A stretch of 64,000 bases of DNA, taken from Candidatus Chloroploca asiatica. GTDB lineage: Bacteria; Chloroflexota; Chloroflexia; Chloroflexales; Chloroflexaceae. The stretch spans positions 62,001-126,000 of the forward strand of contig NZ_LYXE01000063.1 in the NCBI RefSeq assembly GCF_002532075.1, written 5' to 3'. Below the pieces are notes generated by a model. It made no database searches. It was not told where the DNA came from and saw nothing but the letters and a program-made list of their open reading frames with translations. Both the position numbers and the translations under genes were made by a program. Positions 1 to 7,730 of the stretch are shown in pieces (position 1 is the first letter of the stretch; each line of letters begins with the position of its first letter).

Positions 1-900
1 CTCGCAAGCGGGGGTCAGATCACCGGGCGCGTTACGGCCACCAGTGGTGGGGCAGGGCTACCGGATGTCCAGGTGCAGGCCTTCGATGCCGACGGCAACC
101 AAGCTGGGGCAACGGCAACCACTGATGCCACTGGCACCTATACAATCACCAACTTGCGTCCAGGGACGTACCGCGTCTTCTTCGAGCCTGCCGGTGCTTC
201 AAGCGGGTACTTCCCCGAGTATTACAACAACAAACCCGATCTCGCGAGCGCCGATCCCGTCACGGTCATCGCCTCCCAGACCACCTCCAACATCAACGCG
301 AGCCTCGCGAGCGGGGGCCAGATCGCCGGGCGCGTCACGGCTGCCAGCGGTGGTGCGGGGCTAGCAGGTGTACACGTACGGATCTTCGATGCCAGTGGCA
401 CCGAAGTCGTCAGCACCACAACCACGGCCACTGGTACCTATACAACGCCAGCATTAAGCAGTGGCGCCTACCGCGTCTTCTTTGAACCACAAGCAACAAC
501 CAGCGCCTATCTGCCGATCTACTACGATAACAAGCCTGACCTCGCCACTGCCGATGTCGTTACCGTCGGTCTGAGCACGGTCGAGAATATCAATGCGGCC
601 CTTGTGCGGGGCGTGCAATTCACTGGTCGTGCATTGCGGGCCAGTCCGGCCAGTCTGGCTCAGGTTGGCGTGGCCGATGTGCAGGTCAATGTCCTGAACG
701 ACGCCGGGGCCACTGTTGCAGGGGCCACCACGAATGCAAATGGTGAGTTCACCACCTCGCCTGGCCTCAACAGTGGCACCTATCGTGTGGAATTTGTCCC
801 ACCCCTTGGCAGCGGCTTGCGGTCAAGTGTCACTGACCCCCTTACGGTCACGGTTGGCACACCAGTCGATCCAATCGAGCAGACGTTGGAACCTCAAGGG
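1..900 (+). repeat. Three tandem ~300-bp coding repeats
   Basis: Repeat units start near 1, 304 and 601 (303 and 297 bases). Units 1 and 2 are clearly similar at nucleotide level (for example ctcgc[a/g]agcgggggtcag near 1 and 304), whereas unit 3 is divergent and lacks the Y-Y-x-N-K-P-D-L-A segment. More units may lie upstream of the window. Confidence 0.75.
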
Positions 901-939
901 GATGCCTTCCGGGTCTTGTTACCGCTCGTACGACGGTAA
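1..939 (+). CDS. Repeat surface protein, 3' part (carboxypeptidase-regulatory-like repeats)
   Basis: The frame is open from base 1, so the start and N-terminus lie outside the window. The visible 312 residues are three consecutive ~100-residue repeats, starting near bases 1, 304 and 601. Each begins with a G-x-Q-x-x-G-R-V type strand, contains T-G-T-Y and Y-R-V-F-F-E-P segments and, in repeats 1 and 2, a Y-Y-x-N-K-P-D-L-A motif. This is the pattern of carboxypeptidase-regulatory-like/Cna-B-like beta-sandwich domains, which usually form stalks of secreted proteins. The extreme C-terminus reads F-R-V-L-L-P-L-V-R-R, which I recall as a recurrent tail of Chloroflexota exported proteins (memory, not a search). 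Function is unknown; a cell-surface structural or adhesive role is inferred. A strong hairpin follows the stop codon. Confidence 0.8.
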   Translation, partial: LASGGQITGRVTATSGGAGLPDVQVQAFDADGNQAGATATTDATGTYTITNLRPGTYRVFFEPAGASSGYFPEYYNNKPDLASADPVTVIASQTTSNINASLASGGQIAGRVTAASGGAGLAGVHVRIFDASGTEVVSTTTTATGTYTTPALSSGAYRVFFEPQATTSAYLPIYYDNKPDLATADVVTVGLSTVENINAALVRGVQFTGRALRASPASLAQVGVADVQVNVLNDAGATVAGATTNANGEFTTSPGLNSGTYRVEFVPPLGSGLRSSVTDPLTVTVGTPVDPIEQTLEPQGDAFRVLLPLVRR

Positions 940-944
940 AGATG

Positions 945-987
945 CCTGGGTTGCGGCAGGAGGGGCACCCTCCTGCCGCAACCCAGG
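945..987. terminator. 20-bp perfect hairpin after the surface-protein gene
   Basis: Left arm 945-964 and right arm 968-987 are perfectly complementary with a 3-base loop. No T-run follows, so it is either a non-canonical terminator or an mRNA 3'-end stabiliser. Confidence 0.6.
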
Positions 988-1018
988 TGGTGTTGCCAAG
1001 GCTCGTGCCCTCAGCCTA

Positions 1019-1046
1019 TTGTCCCTAAGGGGCAACGTGGTATAAT
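1019..1046 (+). promoter_or_regulatory. Sigma-70-type promoter of the Fe-S protein gene
   Basis: TTGTCC at 1019-1024, a 16-base spacer and TATAAT at 1041-1046 preceded by TG (TGGTATAAT, an extended -10). It lies 40 bases before the ATG at 1086, with a GGGAG ribosome site near 1072. Confidence 0.65.
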
Positions 1047-1085
1047 CAGACCCAGGCGAAGCAGATTGCGAAGGGAGTAGATCCT

Positions 1086-1718
1086 ATGCCCAAAGTGATT
1101 ATCAATGATGTGGAGATGGAAGCGAAACCTGGTGAACGCCTTGTGAGTGTCGCACGACGCAATGCCGCCCATATCGGGTTTGTCTGTGGCGGTAATGGCG
1201 TTTGCCAGACCTGCCAGTGTCGCGTGCTTGCCGGGGCCGATCAGTTGAACCCGCCTACCGCAGTGGAACTGGCCTGGATGCCCGAACGACGCCTCGCTGA
1301 AGGCCATCGTCTGGCGTGCCAAGCTTCAATCCGCGGCCAGGGACCCATCGAGATCCTGAGCAAGGCCGAAGAATTGCGTCGTCAGGCGGTGCATGTGGTG
1401 CAACCCCCCGCCAATGAGCAATGGGTCGATCAGCTCAATCCCCTGGTCGATAATGTGCTTAAGCTGTGGGTTGATCAGCTCTCGCGCTATCCCTTTAACT
1501 TGATCAATGCCGTACGCCATGCCGGGCCAGTACGTTTTACGAATCCATCTGATGATGTTGCCCAGTGGGTTGATGACACCTTCCGCGTGGGCAGTATGAT
1601 GCTCACCGGAAGTGCCGCCGCACCCAGGGTTCCCGGACAGGGACGCGCCGAAGCGGCCCTAGACAATGCAGCCCGTGACGTTCGTCGTGCCGAAGCAGAA
1701 GTAAAACGTCTTTCATAG
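1086..1718 (+). CDS. [2Fe-2S] ferredoxin-domain protein, candidate chlorosome-envelope Fe-S protein
   Basis: 210 residues. The N-terminal ~85 residues are a plant/adrenodoxin-type [2Fe-2S] domain with C34-x5-C40-x2-C43 and a fourth ligand C78 in R-L-A-C-Q. The remaining ~120 residues are not ferredoxin: an amphipathic region (about 105-165) and a charged, helix-prone tail. A [2Fe-2S] domain followed by a helical extension is the layout of chlorosome envelope Fe-S proteins (CsmI/J/X of Chlorobi; a Fe-S protein named CsmY in Chloroflexus). That assignment is inferred from architecture and the likely host and is not proven. If right, the protein would pass electrons at the chlorosome surface for redox control of energy transfer. 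It has its own promoter, and the next gene starts 21 bases downstream. Alternative: a soluble electron carrier of unknown partner. Confidence 0.75.
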   Translation: MPKVIINDVEMEAKPGERLVSVARRNAAHIGFVCGGNGVCQTCQCRVLAGADQLNPPTAVELAWMPERRLAEGHRLACQASIRGQGPIEILSKAEELRRQAVHVVQPPANEQWVDQLNPLVDNVLKLWVDQLSRYPFNLINAVRHAGPVRFTNPSDDVAQWVDDTFRVGSMMLTGSAAAPRVPGQGRAEAALDNAARDVRRAEAEVKRLS

Positions 1719-1739
1719 TAAGACCAGTAAGATACGCGT

Positions 1740-2558
1740 ATGCAGCTTGGTATCAGGCTTGAGATTCACCCTGGAGACGATCTAAGTCGTGTGGCTGATA
1801 TGATCGCCTCCAGGGGCTTTGGTGCGTTGCACGCCCATTTCCCCGAAGGTTGTGACCGCTCGCTGGCCCGTCGCCTTGGACGCGCCTGTGCCCACCATGG
1901 GCTCTCGGTTGATGCCATTTCGGGGTATGCGAACCCCCTGCGCCCTGATGAGGCCCCCATGGGCAGTACGTTTGAGCAACTCTTGGATCTGATTGACCTC
2001 TTGCCCTTGCTTGATGCGCGACGAATTGTGAGTTGGAGTGGTAGTTTTGGGCCGGGGCTGTTTGATGAGCACCCCGATAACCACGGCGAGCTCGGGTGGC
2101 AAGCGTTGCAGCAAAGCGTGGAGGATCTCTTTCCCGTGCTTGATGATGCCGAGGCGATTCTCGTGCTTGATCCCTACTATACCCATGTGCTCAGCCATCC
2201 CAACGAAGTGGCGCGCTTCTGCGCCGAAATCAATTCGCCCTATGTCCGCGTGATGCTCGATCCGCCCGGCATGCTCCCCCCTGAGAACTGGGATCATCAA
2301 GCCGAACTGATCCCGCTAGGCGTCAGGGCGTTGACCCCCTATGTCGGGATGATCCAGTTTCGCGATATGCGCCTGAAGCACGGCGCGTTCGAAGATGCCC
2401 CCCCAGGCCACGGAGTCCTTGATTATCGCGCTTTTGTCCAGGCTATCCAGGCCAGCGAGTTGAGTGTCCCGATGTTCATCAGTCATACGCCCCTGGATCA
2501 GGCCGCGGCAGCCAGACGCTTTGTGCTTGACTACGCTCACGCTGTCCAACTCCGCTAA
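1740..2558 (+). CDS. Sugar phosphate isomerase/epimerase-like TIM-barrel protein
   Basis: 272 residues, consistent with the xylose-isomerase-like/AP-endonuclease-2 TIM-barrel superfamily. Visible features are an N-terminal L-G-I-R-L-E-I strand, a central strand with V-L-D-P-Y (about residue 140), V-M-L-D-P-P-G (about 170), a Q-F-R-D segment (about 208), and a G-H-G-V-L-D-Y-R-A-F motif (about 222) typical of sugar phosphate isomerases that bind a divalent metal through Glu, Asp and His. The substrate cannot be told from sequence. It probably shares the transcript of the Fe-S gene, 21 bases upstream, without a clear ribosome site of its own. No signal peptide is seen, so it should be cytoplasmic. 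Confidence 0.75.
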   Translation: MQLGIRLEIHPGDDLSRVADMIASRGFGALHAHFPEGCDRSLARRLGRACAHHGLSVDAISGYANPLRPDEAPMGSTFEQLLDLIDLLPLLDARRIVSWSGSFGPGLFDEHPDNHGELGWQALQQSVEDLFPVLDDAEAILVLDPYYTHVLSHPNEVARFCAEINSPYVRVMLDPPGMLPPENWDHQAELIPLGVRALTPYVGMIQFRDMRLKHGAFEDAPPGHGVLDYRAFVQAIQASELSVPMFISHTPLDQAAAARRFVLDYAHAVQLR

Positions 2559-2580
2559 GCCTAGGTGGATTTCTTCGTTC

Positions 2581-2598
2581 CCTACCCAGTCGGGTAGG
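2581..2598 (+). terminator. Short hairpin after the isomerase-like gene
   Basis: A 7-bp stem (2581-2587 with 2592-2598), loop AGTC, followed by TTAAAA. It is a weak terminator candidate. I recognise no other element in 2559-2798. Confidence 0.3.
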
Positions 2599-2798
2599 TT
2601 AAAACTGTCACCCCTGCCGTCGCTCTGAGGGATGTTTGACCGTATACTGAGACTATGAAATCCCTGCCTGTTCACCAGAGCGATGGATCATGCCACGAGC
2701 ATGGTCACCAACAGAACGATAGAGCTTCAGTCCAGTGCGATGCTGTGATGAAGCACTCTTCGGCTGTATCGCGCTGTGTGTCTGTGGTGCCATAGACT

Positions 2799-3713
2799 AT
2801 GGAACAACCGCCGGTCATTCTGGCAGTCGTGGGCGACAGTGCAGCGGGCAAAACAACCCTGACCACCGGTGTTGCCACCATCCTTGGCCCGAGCCAGGTT
2901 GTTACGCTGCGGCTTGATGACTATCATCGGTACAATCGCGCCGAACGCGAATGCTTTGGGCTGACACCATTGCATCCTGATTGCAACTATCTTGAGATGA
3001 TGGAAGACCACCTGTTCCAGTTGTCGATGGGTAGGTCGATTATCAAGCCAGTCTATAACCACAAGACGGGTGATTTTGATGCACGCCAGCGCCTTGAAGC
3101 CGCCCCCTTCGTGATGACCGAAGGGTTGCTCGCCCTGGCAACCCCTCGCCTGCGTGAGCCTTGCCATATGCGGGTCTTTCTTGATCCACCTGAAGATTTG
3201 CGTGAGCGGTGGAAGATCCGCCGTGACTCGGTGCGCCGCGGCTATACGCCTGAACAGGTGCGTGAAGAGATGGCCCGGCGACGGGGTGATGCGATTGAAT
3301 TTATTCAGCCCCAGCGCGGCTGGGCTGATCTTATCGTGCGCTTTTTTCCCGCTGAACCTGGTGCCGAACAGTTGAGTGTGCGCCTCATTTTACGCCCTAC
3401 GCTCAGTTATCCCGATCTCAGTGAGGTCATTGCGTCACAGGGCGATCCGCCGGTGATGCGCTTGCGCGTCGGCCGCGATGATGGGCGGCTAACCGAAATT
3501 CTTGAAATTGATGGACGCCTCAGTACGCTGCAGGCCGAAGCCGTTGAAGATGTGATCTGGGAACATTTGCCCGGCCTCAGCCATCTGCGCCCCGAGCAGA
3601 TCGGCACTTACCTCGATGGCACCGATTGCCGGCAAAGCCATGTGCTCGGTCTCGTTCAATTGCTGATCGCCTATCAACTGCTGCTCAAAGCCGAAACCCT
3701 GCAACAATCATAG
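2799..3713 (+). CDS. Phosphoribulokinase/uridine kinase-family protein, PRK-type motifs
   Basis: 304 residues. The P-loop is at 12-20 (G-D-S-A-A-G-K-T-T). L-R-L-D-D-Y-H-R-Y follows at 38-45; the D-D-Y-H form is typical of phosphoribulokinase rather than uridine kinase. Further PRK-type segments are K-P-V-Y-N-H-K-T-G (about 86-94), T-E-G-L (about 107), W-K-I-R-R-D (about 141), a basic R-R-G-Y stretch and Q-P-Q-R-G-W-A-D-L-I (about 176). These resemble cyanobacterial/plant PRK, which phosphorylates ribulose 5-phosphate in the Calvin cycle, yet the paired redox cysteines of that class are absent from the N-terminus. No RuBisCO or other Calvin gene is in the window, so the real substrate is open. 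The ATG at 2799 has no obvious ribosome site. Confidence 0.8.
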   Translation: MEQPPVILAVVGDSAAGKTTLTTGVATILGPSQVVTLRLDDYHRYNRAERECFGLTPLHPDCNYLEMMEDHLFQLSMGRSIIKPVYNHKTGDFDARQRLEAAPFVMTEGLLALATPRLREPCHMRVFLDPPEDLRERWKIRRDSVRRGYTPEQVREEMARRRGDAIEFIQPQRGWADLIVRFFPAEPGAEQLSVRLILRPTLSYPDLSEVIASQGDPPVMRLRVGRDDGRLTEILEIDGRLSTLQAEAVEDVIWEHLPGLSHLRPEQIGTYLDGTDCRQSHVLGLVQLLIAYQLLLKAETLQQS

Positions 3714-3767
3714 CAGCTTCGCCGCTCACACCCCACCGCCGAAAGCGGACGTTGCAACAGCCCTCCA

Positions 3768-3800
3768 AGCTTCCTGGGGGCCTACGGCCCCCAGGAAGCT
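3768..3800. terminator. 15-bp perfect hairpin between PRK-type kinase and cyclophilin
   Basis: Arms 3768-3782 and 3786-3800 are perfectly complementary with a 3-base loop. It ends only a few bases before the -10 element of the next gene, so it could separate the two transcripts. Confidence 0.6.
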
Positions 3801-3803
3801 CTA

Positions 3804-3812
3804 TGCTATAAT
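3804..3812 (+). promoter_or_regulatory. Extended -10 promoter element of the cyclophilin gene
   Basis: TGCTATAAT, a perfect extended -10. No -35 is recognisable because that position lies inside the preceding hairpin. Confidence 0.5.
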
Positions 3813-3873
3813 CCCTTGGTAAGTTTCAAGTGTGCTTGAAGCATCGATGCATGTCCAGGTGAAAGGAATACAT

Positions 3874-4356
3874 ATGAGTGTCAAGAAGTGGAGCAATCCG
3901 CCCACGATGCAGATCGATCCGACCAAGAACTATGCCGTGACCATGGAGACCACCGCGGGAACCATGGAGTTAGAGCTGTATCCGCAGCATGCCCCGGCCA
4001 CGGTCAATAACTTTGTGTTTTTGGCCTCTGAGGGTTTTTATGATGGGGTGATCTTTCATCGCGTCATTGCCAATTTTATGATCCAGGGCGGCGATCCTAC
4101 CGGTACCGGCACCGGCGGCCCAGGCTATCGTTTCAAAGATGAGCTCTATGGCAATCCGCTCAAACACGAGCGCGGGGTCATCTCGATGGCCAATGCCGGC
4201 CCTAATACGAACGGGAGCCAGTTTTTTATTACGCACGCGCCCCAGCCCCACCTCAATGGCAAGCATACAGTCTTTGGGAAAGTCACCGCCGGGCTAGAGG
4301 TCGTTGATACGATCCGCCAGGGCGACAAGATCGTCAAAGTCACCGTACAACCATAG
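3874..4356 (+). CDS. Peptidyl-prolyl cis-trans isomerase, cyclophilin type
   Basis: 160 residues from the ATG at 3874, chosen because AAAGGAA lies 6 bases upstream; an in-frame ATG at 3832 would add 14 unremarkable residues and has no ribosome site. Core cyclophilin motifs are present: V-N-N-F-V-F-L-A, the catalytic stretch F-H-R-V-I with [22 protein letters not shown], and [10 protein letters not shown]. These include the active-site Arg, Phe, Gln and His of the family. It catalyses proline isomerisation during protein folding. With no signal peptide or membrane segment it should be cytoplasmic. It is monocistronic, with its own promoter and a strong terminator. Confidence 0.95.
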   Translation: MSVKKWSNPPTMQIDPTKNYAVTMETTAGTMELELYPQHAPATVNNFVFLASEGFYDGVIFHRVIANFMIQGGDPTGTGTGGPGYRFKDELYGNPLKHERGVISMANAGPNTNGSQFFITHAPQPHLNGKHTVFGKVTAGLEVVDTIRQGDKIVKVTVQP

Positions 4357-4383
4357 CGACCCTGACCATCAACCAGCGTATGC

Positions 4384-4420
4384 ACAAAGAGCCTGCCAGT
4401 AAAACTGGCAGGCTCTTTGT
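4384..4420. terminator. 17-bp terminator hairpin after cyclophilin
   Basis: Perfect arms 4384-4400 and 4404-4420 with loop AAA. The A-run of the left arm and T-run of the right arm lie inside the stem, so it could work in both directions. Confidence 0.75.
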
Positions 4421-4478
4421 GGGTGCACTGAATCGTGTGTGCATTTATGACGCAAAAGCTGTGTTACGAAGTCATTCC

Positions 4479-4506
4479 TTGACGCGGCCCTTTAACATTC
4501 TATAAT
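4479..4506 (+). promoter_or_regulatory. Sigma-70 promoter of the EF-G paralogue
   Basis: TTGACG at 4479-4484, 16-base spacer, TATAAT at 4501-4506. It lies 77 bases upstream of the start codon. Confidence 0.75.
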
Positions 4507-4583
4507 ATGTCCTTAATGAACCTCTTCTTTTTTCACCGCCCAACCCCTCGGGCGGCACGTCGGATAGGTCAAGGAGGACTGTG

Positions 4584-6695
4584 ATGCGAGCGTATGGCCC
4601 CGAAAGGATTCACAACATCGGCATATTTGGTCACCTCGGCAGCGGCAAGACAACGCTGGCCGAGGCAATGCTACTGACCGCCCACGCTATCCCGCGTATG
4701 GGGCGCGTCGAGGACGGGTCGACGGTGAGCGACTACGACCCCGATGAGCACCGCCGCGGGATGTCTGTTTCCCTCTCTGTCCTTCCTCTTGAATGGCACG
4801 ATGATAAGATTAATCTGATTGATACGCCCGGCTCTGCCGATTTTGTGGCTGATGTGGCAGCGGCGATGCGCATCCTTGATGGTGCAGTGCTTGTGCTGGA
4901 TGCCTCGGCCGGCGTTGAGGTTGGCACAGAACTCGTCTGGGAAATGGCCGTTCAGCATAAGGTGCCGCGGATCCTCTTTGTCAATAAACTGGATCGCGAG
5001 AACGCAAATTTCTATCGCACCGTTGAGCACGCCCGCGAGGTGCTTGATGCGGCGGTGATCCCTATGCAGATCCCGATTGGGTCTGGCAAGGATTTTAAGG
5101 GCATTATTTCCCTTCGTCAGCAGCGCGCCTGGCTTGTCTCACCTGACCACGATGGCGGATTCATCGAGAATGATGTCCCTGCCGAACTCAATGAGGTGAT
5201 GCACGAATGGCGTACGGCGTTGATTGATAAGATTGCCGCCACCAATGACGATCTGATCGAGCGCTATCTGGAGGGCGGCGAAGATGCGCTGACCCGTGAT
5301 GAGTTGCTGGTCGGTCTGCGGGCTGGCATTTCCGATGGCTCGATTGTCCCCGTCTTCTGTGGCTCGGCCCTCGAAGTTGCCGGAATCCAACAACTGCTCA
5401 ATGCAATTGTCGACTCGATTCCCTCAGCTGCACGCAAGTCGGTCAGTGCGACCGATCTCAATACCGGTGAGCCGCTTACCCTGCGGGCCGCTGATGATGA
5501 GCAGGCCAGTGCGCTGGTTTTCAAGACGGTCTCGGATACCTATGGCAAGGTGAGTCTCTTCCGCGTCTTTTCGGGTGAAGTGCACGCTAATAGTAGCCTG
5601 CTGAATAGTCGCACCCGCAAAGAAGAACGGATCAACCACGTCTATAGTGTCTTTGGCAAAGAGCAGCGTGATCTGGAACGTGTCGGCGCAGGTGATATCG
5701 GGGTGCTGACCAAGCTCGCCGAAACGATGACCAATGATACGCTCTGTGCCGCCGCGAGCCCGGTACAACTCGATCCGATCAGTTTCCCCGCCCCGGCGTT
5801 CATTGCGACCGTCAAACCGCATAGCCGCGCGGATCTCGATAAGCTCGGAACGGCCCTCGGACGGATGATTGAAGAAGACCCGAGCCTTCAGACGTCACGC
5901 GATATGCAGACTGGCGAAACGTTGCTCGCTGGCCTCAGTGAGAGCCACCTCCAGTTTGTGGGCGAGCGGATGAAACGCAAGTTCGATGTCAGTATTGACG
6001 TTGATTTGCCCCGCATTCCTTACCGCGAAGCAATCCGGGGCAAAGCGGAAGCGCAGTATCGCCACAAGAAGCAGACCGGCGGCGCTGGGCAGTTTGCCGA
6101 TGTCACCCTCAGGGTTGAACCACTTGAGCCAGATCCTAACCGTGAAGATGGCCTCGAGTTTATTAATGCGGTCGTCGGGGGCGTGATCTCGCGTGGCTTT
6201 ATGCCCGCCATCGAGAAGGGTATCCGTGAAGCAATGGCCGAAGGCTTGCTCTCGGGGAGCCCGATCAGTGATGTGCGCGTTGAGGTCTTTGATGGCAAAG
6301 AGCATCCGGTTGACTCGAAGGAAATTGCGTTTAAGTCAGCCGGCAAAGAGGCCTTCAAGCTCGCCGCGCATAAGGCGGGTGTGGTGATTATGGAGCCGAT
6401 CTACACGATGGAGATTGTGGTTCCTGATCAGTTCGCCGGTGATATTATGAGCGATATGAGTACGCGCCGCGGGCGGGTGATGGGCATGTTGCCAACCGGT
6501 ACCGGCAAGACGGCGATTTCGGCGCAGGCACCGCTGGCCGAGATTCAACGCTATGCGACGGATCTGCGGGCGATGACCCAGGCTCGTGGGCGCTTTGCGA
6601 TCGCGTTTGCCGCCTATGAAGAAGTGCCGGCCCATCTGGTTGAGACTGTGATTGCGGCCCATAAGAAAGAAGCCGAAGCCAATAACACTCATTAA
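4584..6695 (+). CDS. Elongation factor G-like GTPase (FusA2-type paralogue)
   Basis: 703 residues from the ATG at 4584. A GTG at 4581 is also in frame, but AAGGAGG at 4571-4577 is better spaced for the ATG. All EF-G domains appear: G domain with G1 at 16-24 (G-H-L-G-S-G-K-T-T), switch I R-R-G-M-S-V-S-L, G3 at 80-84 (D-T-P-G-S), G4 N-K-L-D, then domains II to V. G1 and G3 differ from canonical EF-G: A-H-I-D-A-G-K-T-T becomes G-H-L-G-S-G-K-T-T, and the catalytic His of D-T-P-G-H is Ser84. That places it with EF-G-II/FusA2-like paralogues rather than the main translocase. Its ribosomal role is unknown; slow or uncoupled GTP hydrolysis is inferred. It is a single-gene unit with strong promoter and terminator. 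Confidence 0.9.
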   Translation: MRAYGPERIHNIGIFGHLGSGKTTLAEAMLLTAHAIPRMGRVEDGSTVSDYDPDEHRRGMSVSLSVLPLEWHDDKINLIDTPGSADFVADVAAAMRILDGAVLVLDASAGVEVGTELVWEMAVQHKVPRILFVNKLDRENANFYRTVEHAREVLDAAVIPMQIPIGSGKDFKGIISLRQQRAWLVSPDHDGGFIENDVPAELNEVMHEWRTALIDKIAATNDDLIERYLEGGEDALTRDELLVGLRAGISDGSIVPVFCGSALEVAGIQQLLNAIVDSIPSAARKSVSATDLNTGEPLTLRAADDEQASALVFKTVSDTYGKVSLFRVFSGEVHANSSLLNSRTRKEERINHVYSVFGKEQRDLERVGAGDIGVLTKLAETMTNDTLCAAASPVQLDPISFPAPAFIATVKPHSRADLDKLGTALGRMIEEDPSLQTSRDMQTGETLLAGLSESHLQFVGERMKRKFDVSIDVDLPRIPYREAIRGKAEAQYRHKKQTGGAGQFADVTLRVEPLEPDPNREDGLEFINAVVGGVISRGFMPAIEKGIREAMAEGLLSGSPISDVRVEVFDGKEHPVDSKEIAFKSAGKEAFKLAAHKAGVVIMEPIYTMEIVVPDQFAGDIMSDMSTRRGRVMGMLPTGTGKTAISAQAPLAEIQRYATDLRAMTQARGRFAIAFAAYEEVPAHLVETVIAAHKKEAEANNTH

Positions 6696-6701
6696 CCCTG
6701 G

Positions 6702-6752
6702 TCTGAACGGGACAAAAAAGCCGGCGACGCCGGCTTTTTTGTCCCGTTCAGA
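6702..6752. terminator. 24-bp bidirectional terminator after the EF-G paralogue
   Basis: Perfect arms 6702-6725 and 6729-6752 with loop GAC. A-6 and T-6 tracts are embedded symmetrically in the stem, and a further ten or so base pairs lie outside them. Confidence 0.8.
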
Positions 6753-6826
6753 TACAAATGAGCGGATAATGGCCCTTACACGTGATGGTTGCTTCGCCAC
6801 TCTCACGCAGTGAGAAGGGTAAATGT

Positions 6827-7564
6827 GTGGTTGACGTTGGCGTTTCACTCCTCGCTTTGCTCGTGGTCTTTGGGGCAGCCCTTCTCGGGGGGATCAGTGG
6901 GTTTGGGTTCGCCCTAGTCAGTATGCCTTTTTTGCTCGTCCTGGGCTTTCCCCTAGCCCTGCTGGTGCCCCTCAACTTGAGCATTGCGCTGCTCACGCGC
7001 ATTGCCGTCGCGTATCATCTCCGCGAGCATATTCGCTATCAACGGGTGTTGATCATGGCTGGTGCGAGTGTGCCGGGGATCGGGCTTGGCTTGGTGACCC
7101 TGGGGTTAGTTGCTTCATCAACCATCAAACTGGTCACAGGGGTTGTGGTGATCATCGCAACGGCGCTGATCTGGCAAGCTTCACGACGACCACCAGCACG
7201 CCTTGTGCCGGGCGCACCAGCCCTTGCCGGGGTGCTCGGGGGGTTCCTCGGCGCTACGACGTCATTGAATGGCATCCCGGCCGTGCTGCTGCTCGCCCGC
7301 GAACAGACAGCACCACGTCGCTTTCAGGGCGAACTGGCGCTTTTTTTTGTGCTGACGAATACGGCAACCCTGTTCCTTTTGGCGACGCAGGGGAGGTTGC
7401 CAGGCGTAAGTGTGCTGCCGCTGGGTCTGCTGTGGCTCAGTGTCGCCCTGGTCGCCAACCACCTGGGCACACAACTGGGCGGCAAACTACCAGCCGCGCG
7501 GTTCCGCTATCTCGCGATGAGCCTCGCGTTCCTTGCCGGGGTCATGACGATCTTGACAGCATGA
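6827..7564 (+). CDS. TauE/SafE-family membrane transporter
   Basis: About 245 residues from the GTG at 6827, preferred because GAGAAGGG lies 5-6 bases upstream and the first residues then lead straight into the first membrane helix; in-frame starts at 6782/6785 add a basic segment. The protein is almost entirely hydrophobic, with 7-8 predicted membrane helices and the G-G-I-S-G-F-G-F-A segment near the N-terminus, repeated in weaker form around A-G-V-L-G-G-F-L-G-A. This two-repeat layout is typical of TauE/SafE (DUF81) permeases, which export sulfite, sulfoacetate or other organic anions. The substrate cannot be assigned. It lies between two strong palindromes and is convergent with the pilin-like cluster. 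Confidence 0.75.
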   Translation: MVDVGVSLLALLVVFGAALLGGISGFGFALVSMPFLLVLGFPLALLVPLNLSIALLTRIAVAYHLREHIRYQRVLIMAGASVPGIGLGLVTLGLVASSTIKLVTGVVVIIATALIWQASRRPPARLVPGAPALAGVLGGFLGATTSLNGIPAVLLLAREQTAPRRFQGELALFFVLTNTATLFLLATQGRLPGVSVLPLGLLWLSVALVANHLGTQLGGKLPAARFRYLAMSLAFLAGVMTILTA

Positions 7565-7607
7565 TCGCTGCGCTCAGTATGACAATCCGGTAAGGGTTCA
7601 CACTTGT

Positions 7608-7670
7608 CCTGGGAGCGAGGGCGTCTCGCCCTCGGAATGCCTTCGAGGGCGAGACGCCCTCGCTCCCAGG
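7608..7670. terminator. 27-bp hairpin between convergent genes
   Basis: Perfect arms 7608-7634 and 7644-7670 with a 9-base loop; each arm also contains a shorter internal palindrome (GAGGGCG/CGCCCTC). It lies between the TauE-type gene and the convergent pilin-like operon. GC-rich, with no T-run. Confidence 0.6.
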
Positions 7671-7730
7671 CTTTGTCTTACCCCAAATGTGAACACGTAC
7701 ACAATCCGGTACCTTCAGCCGAAATTGGTC

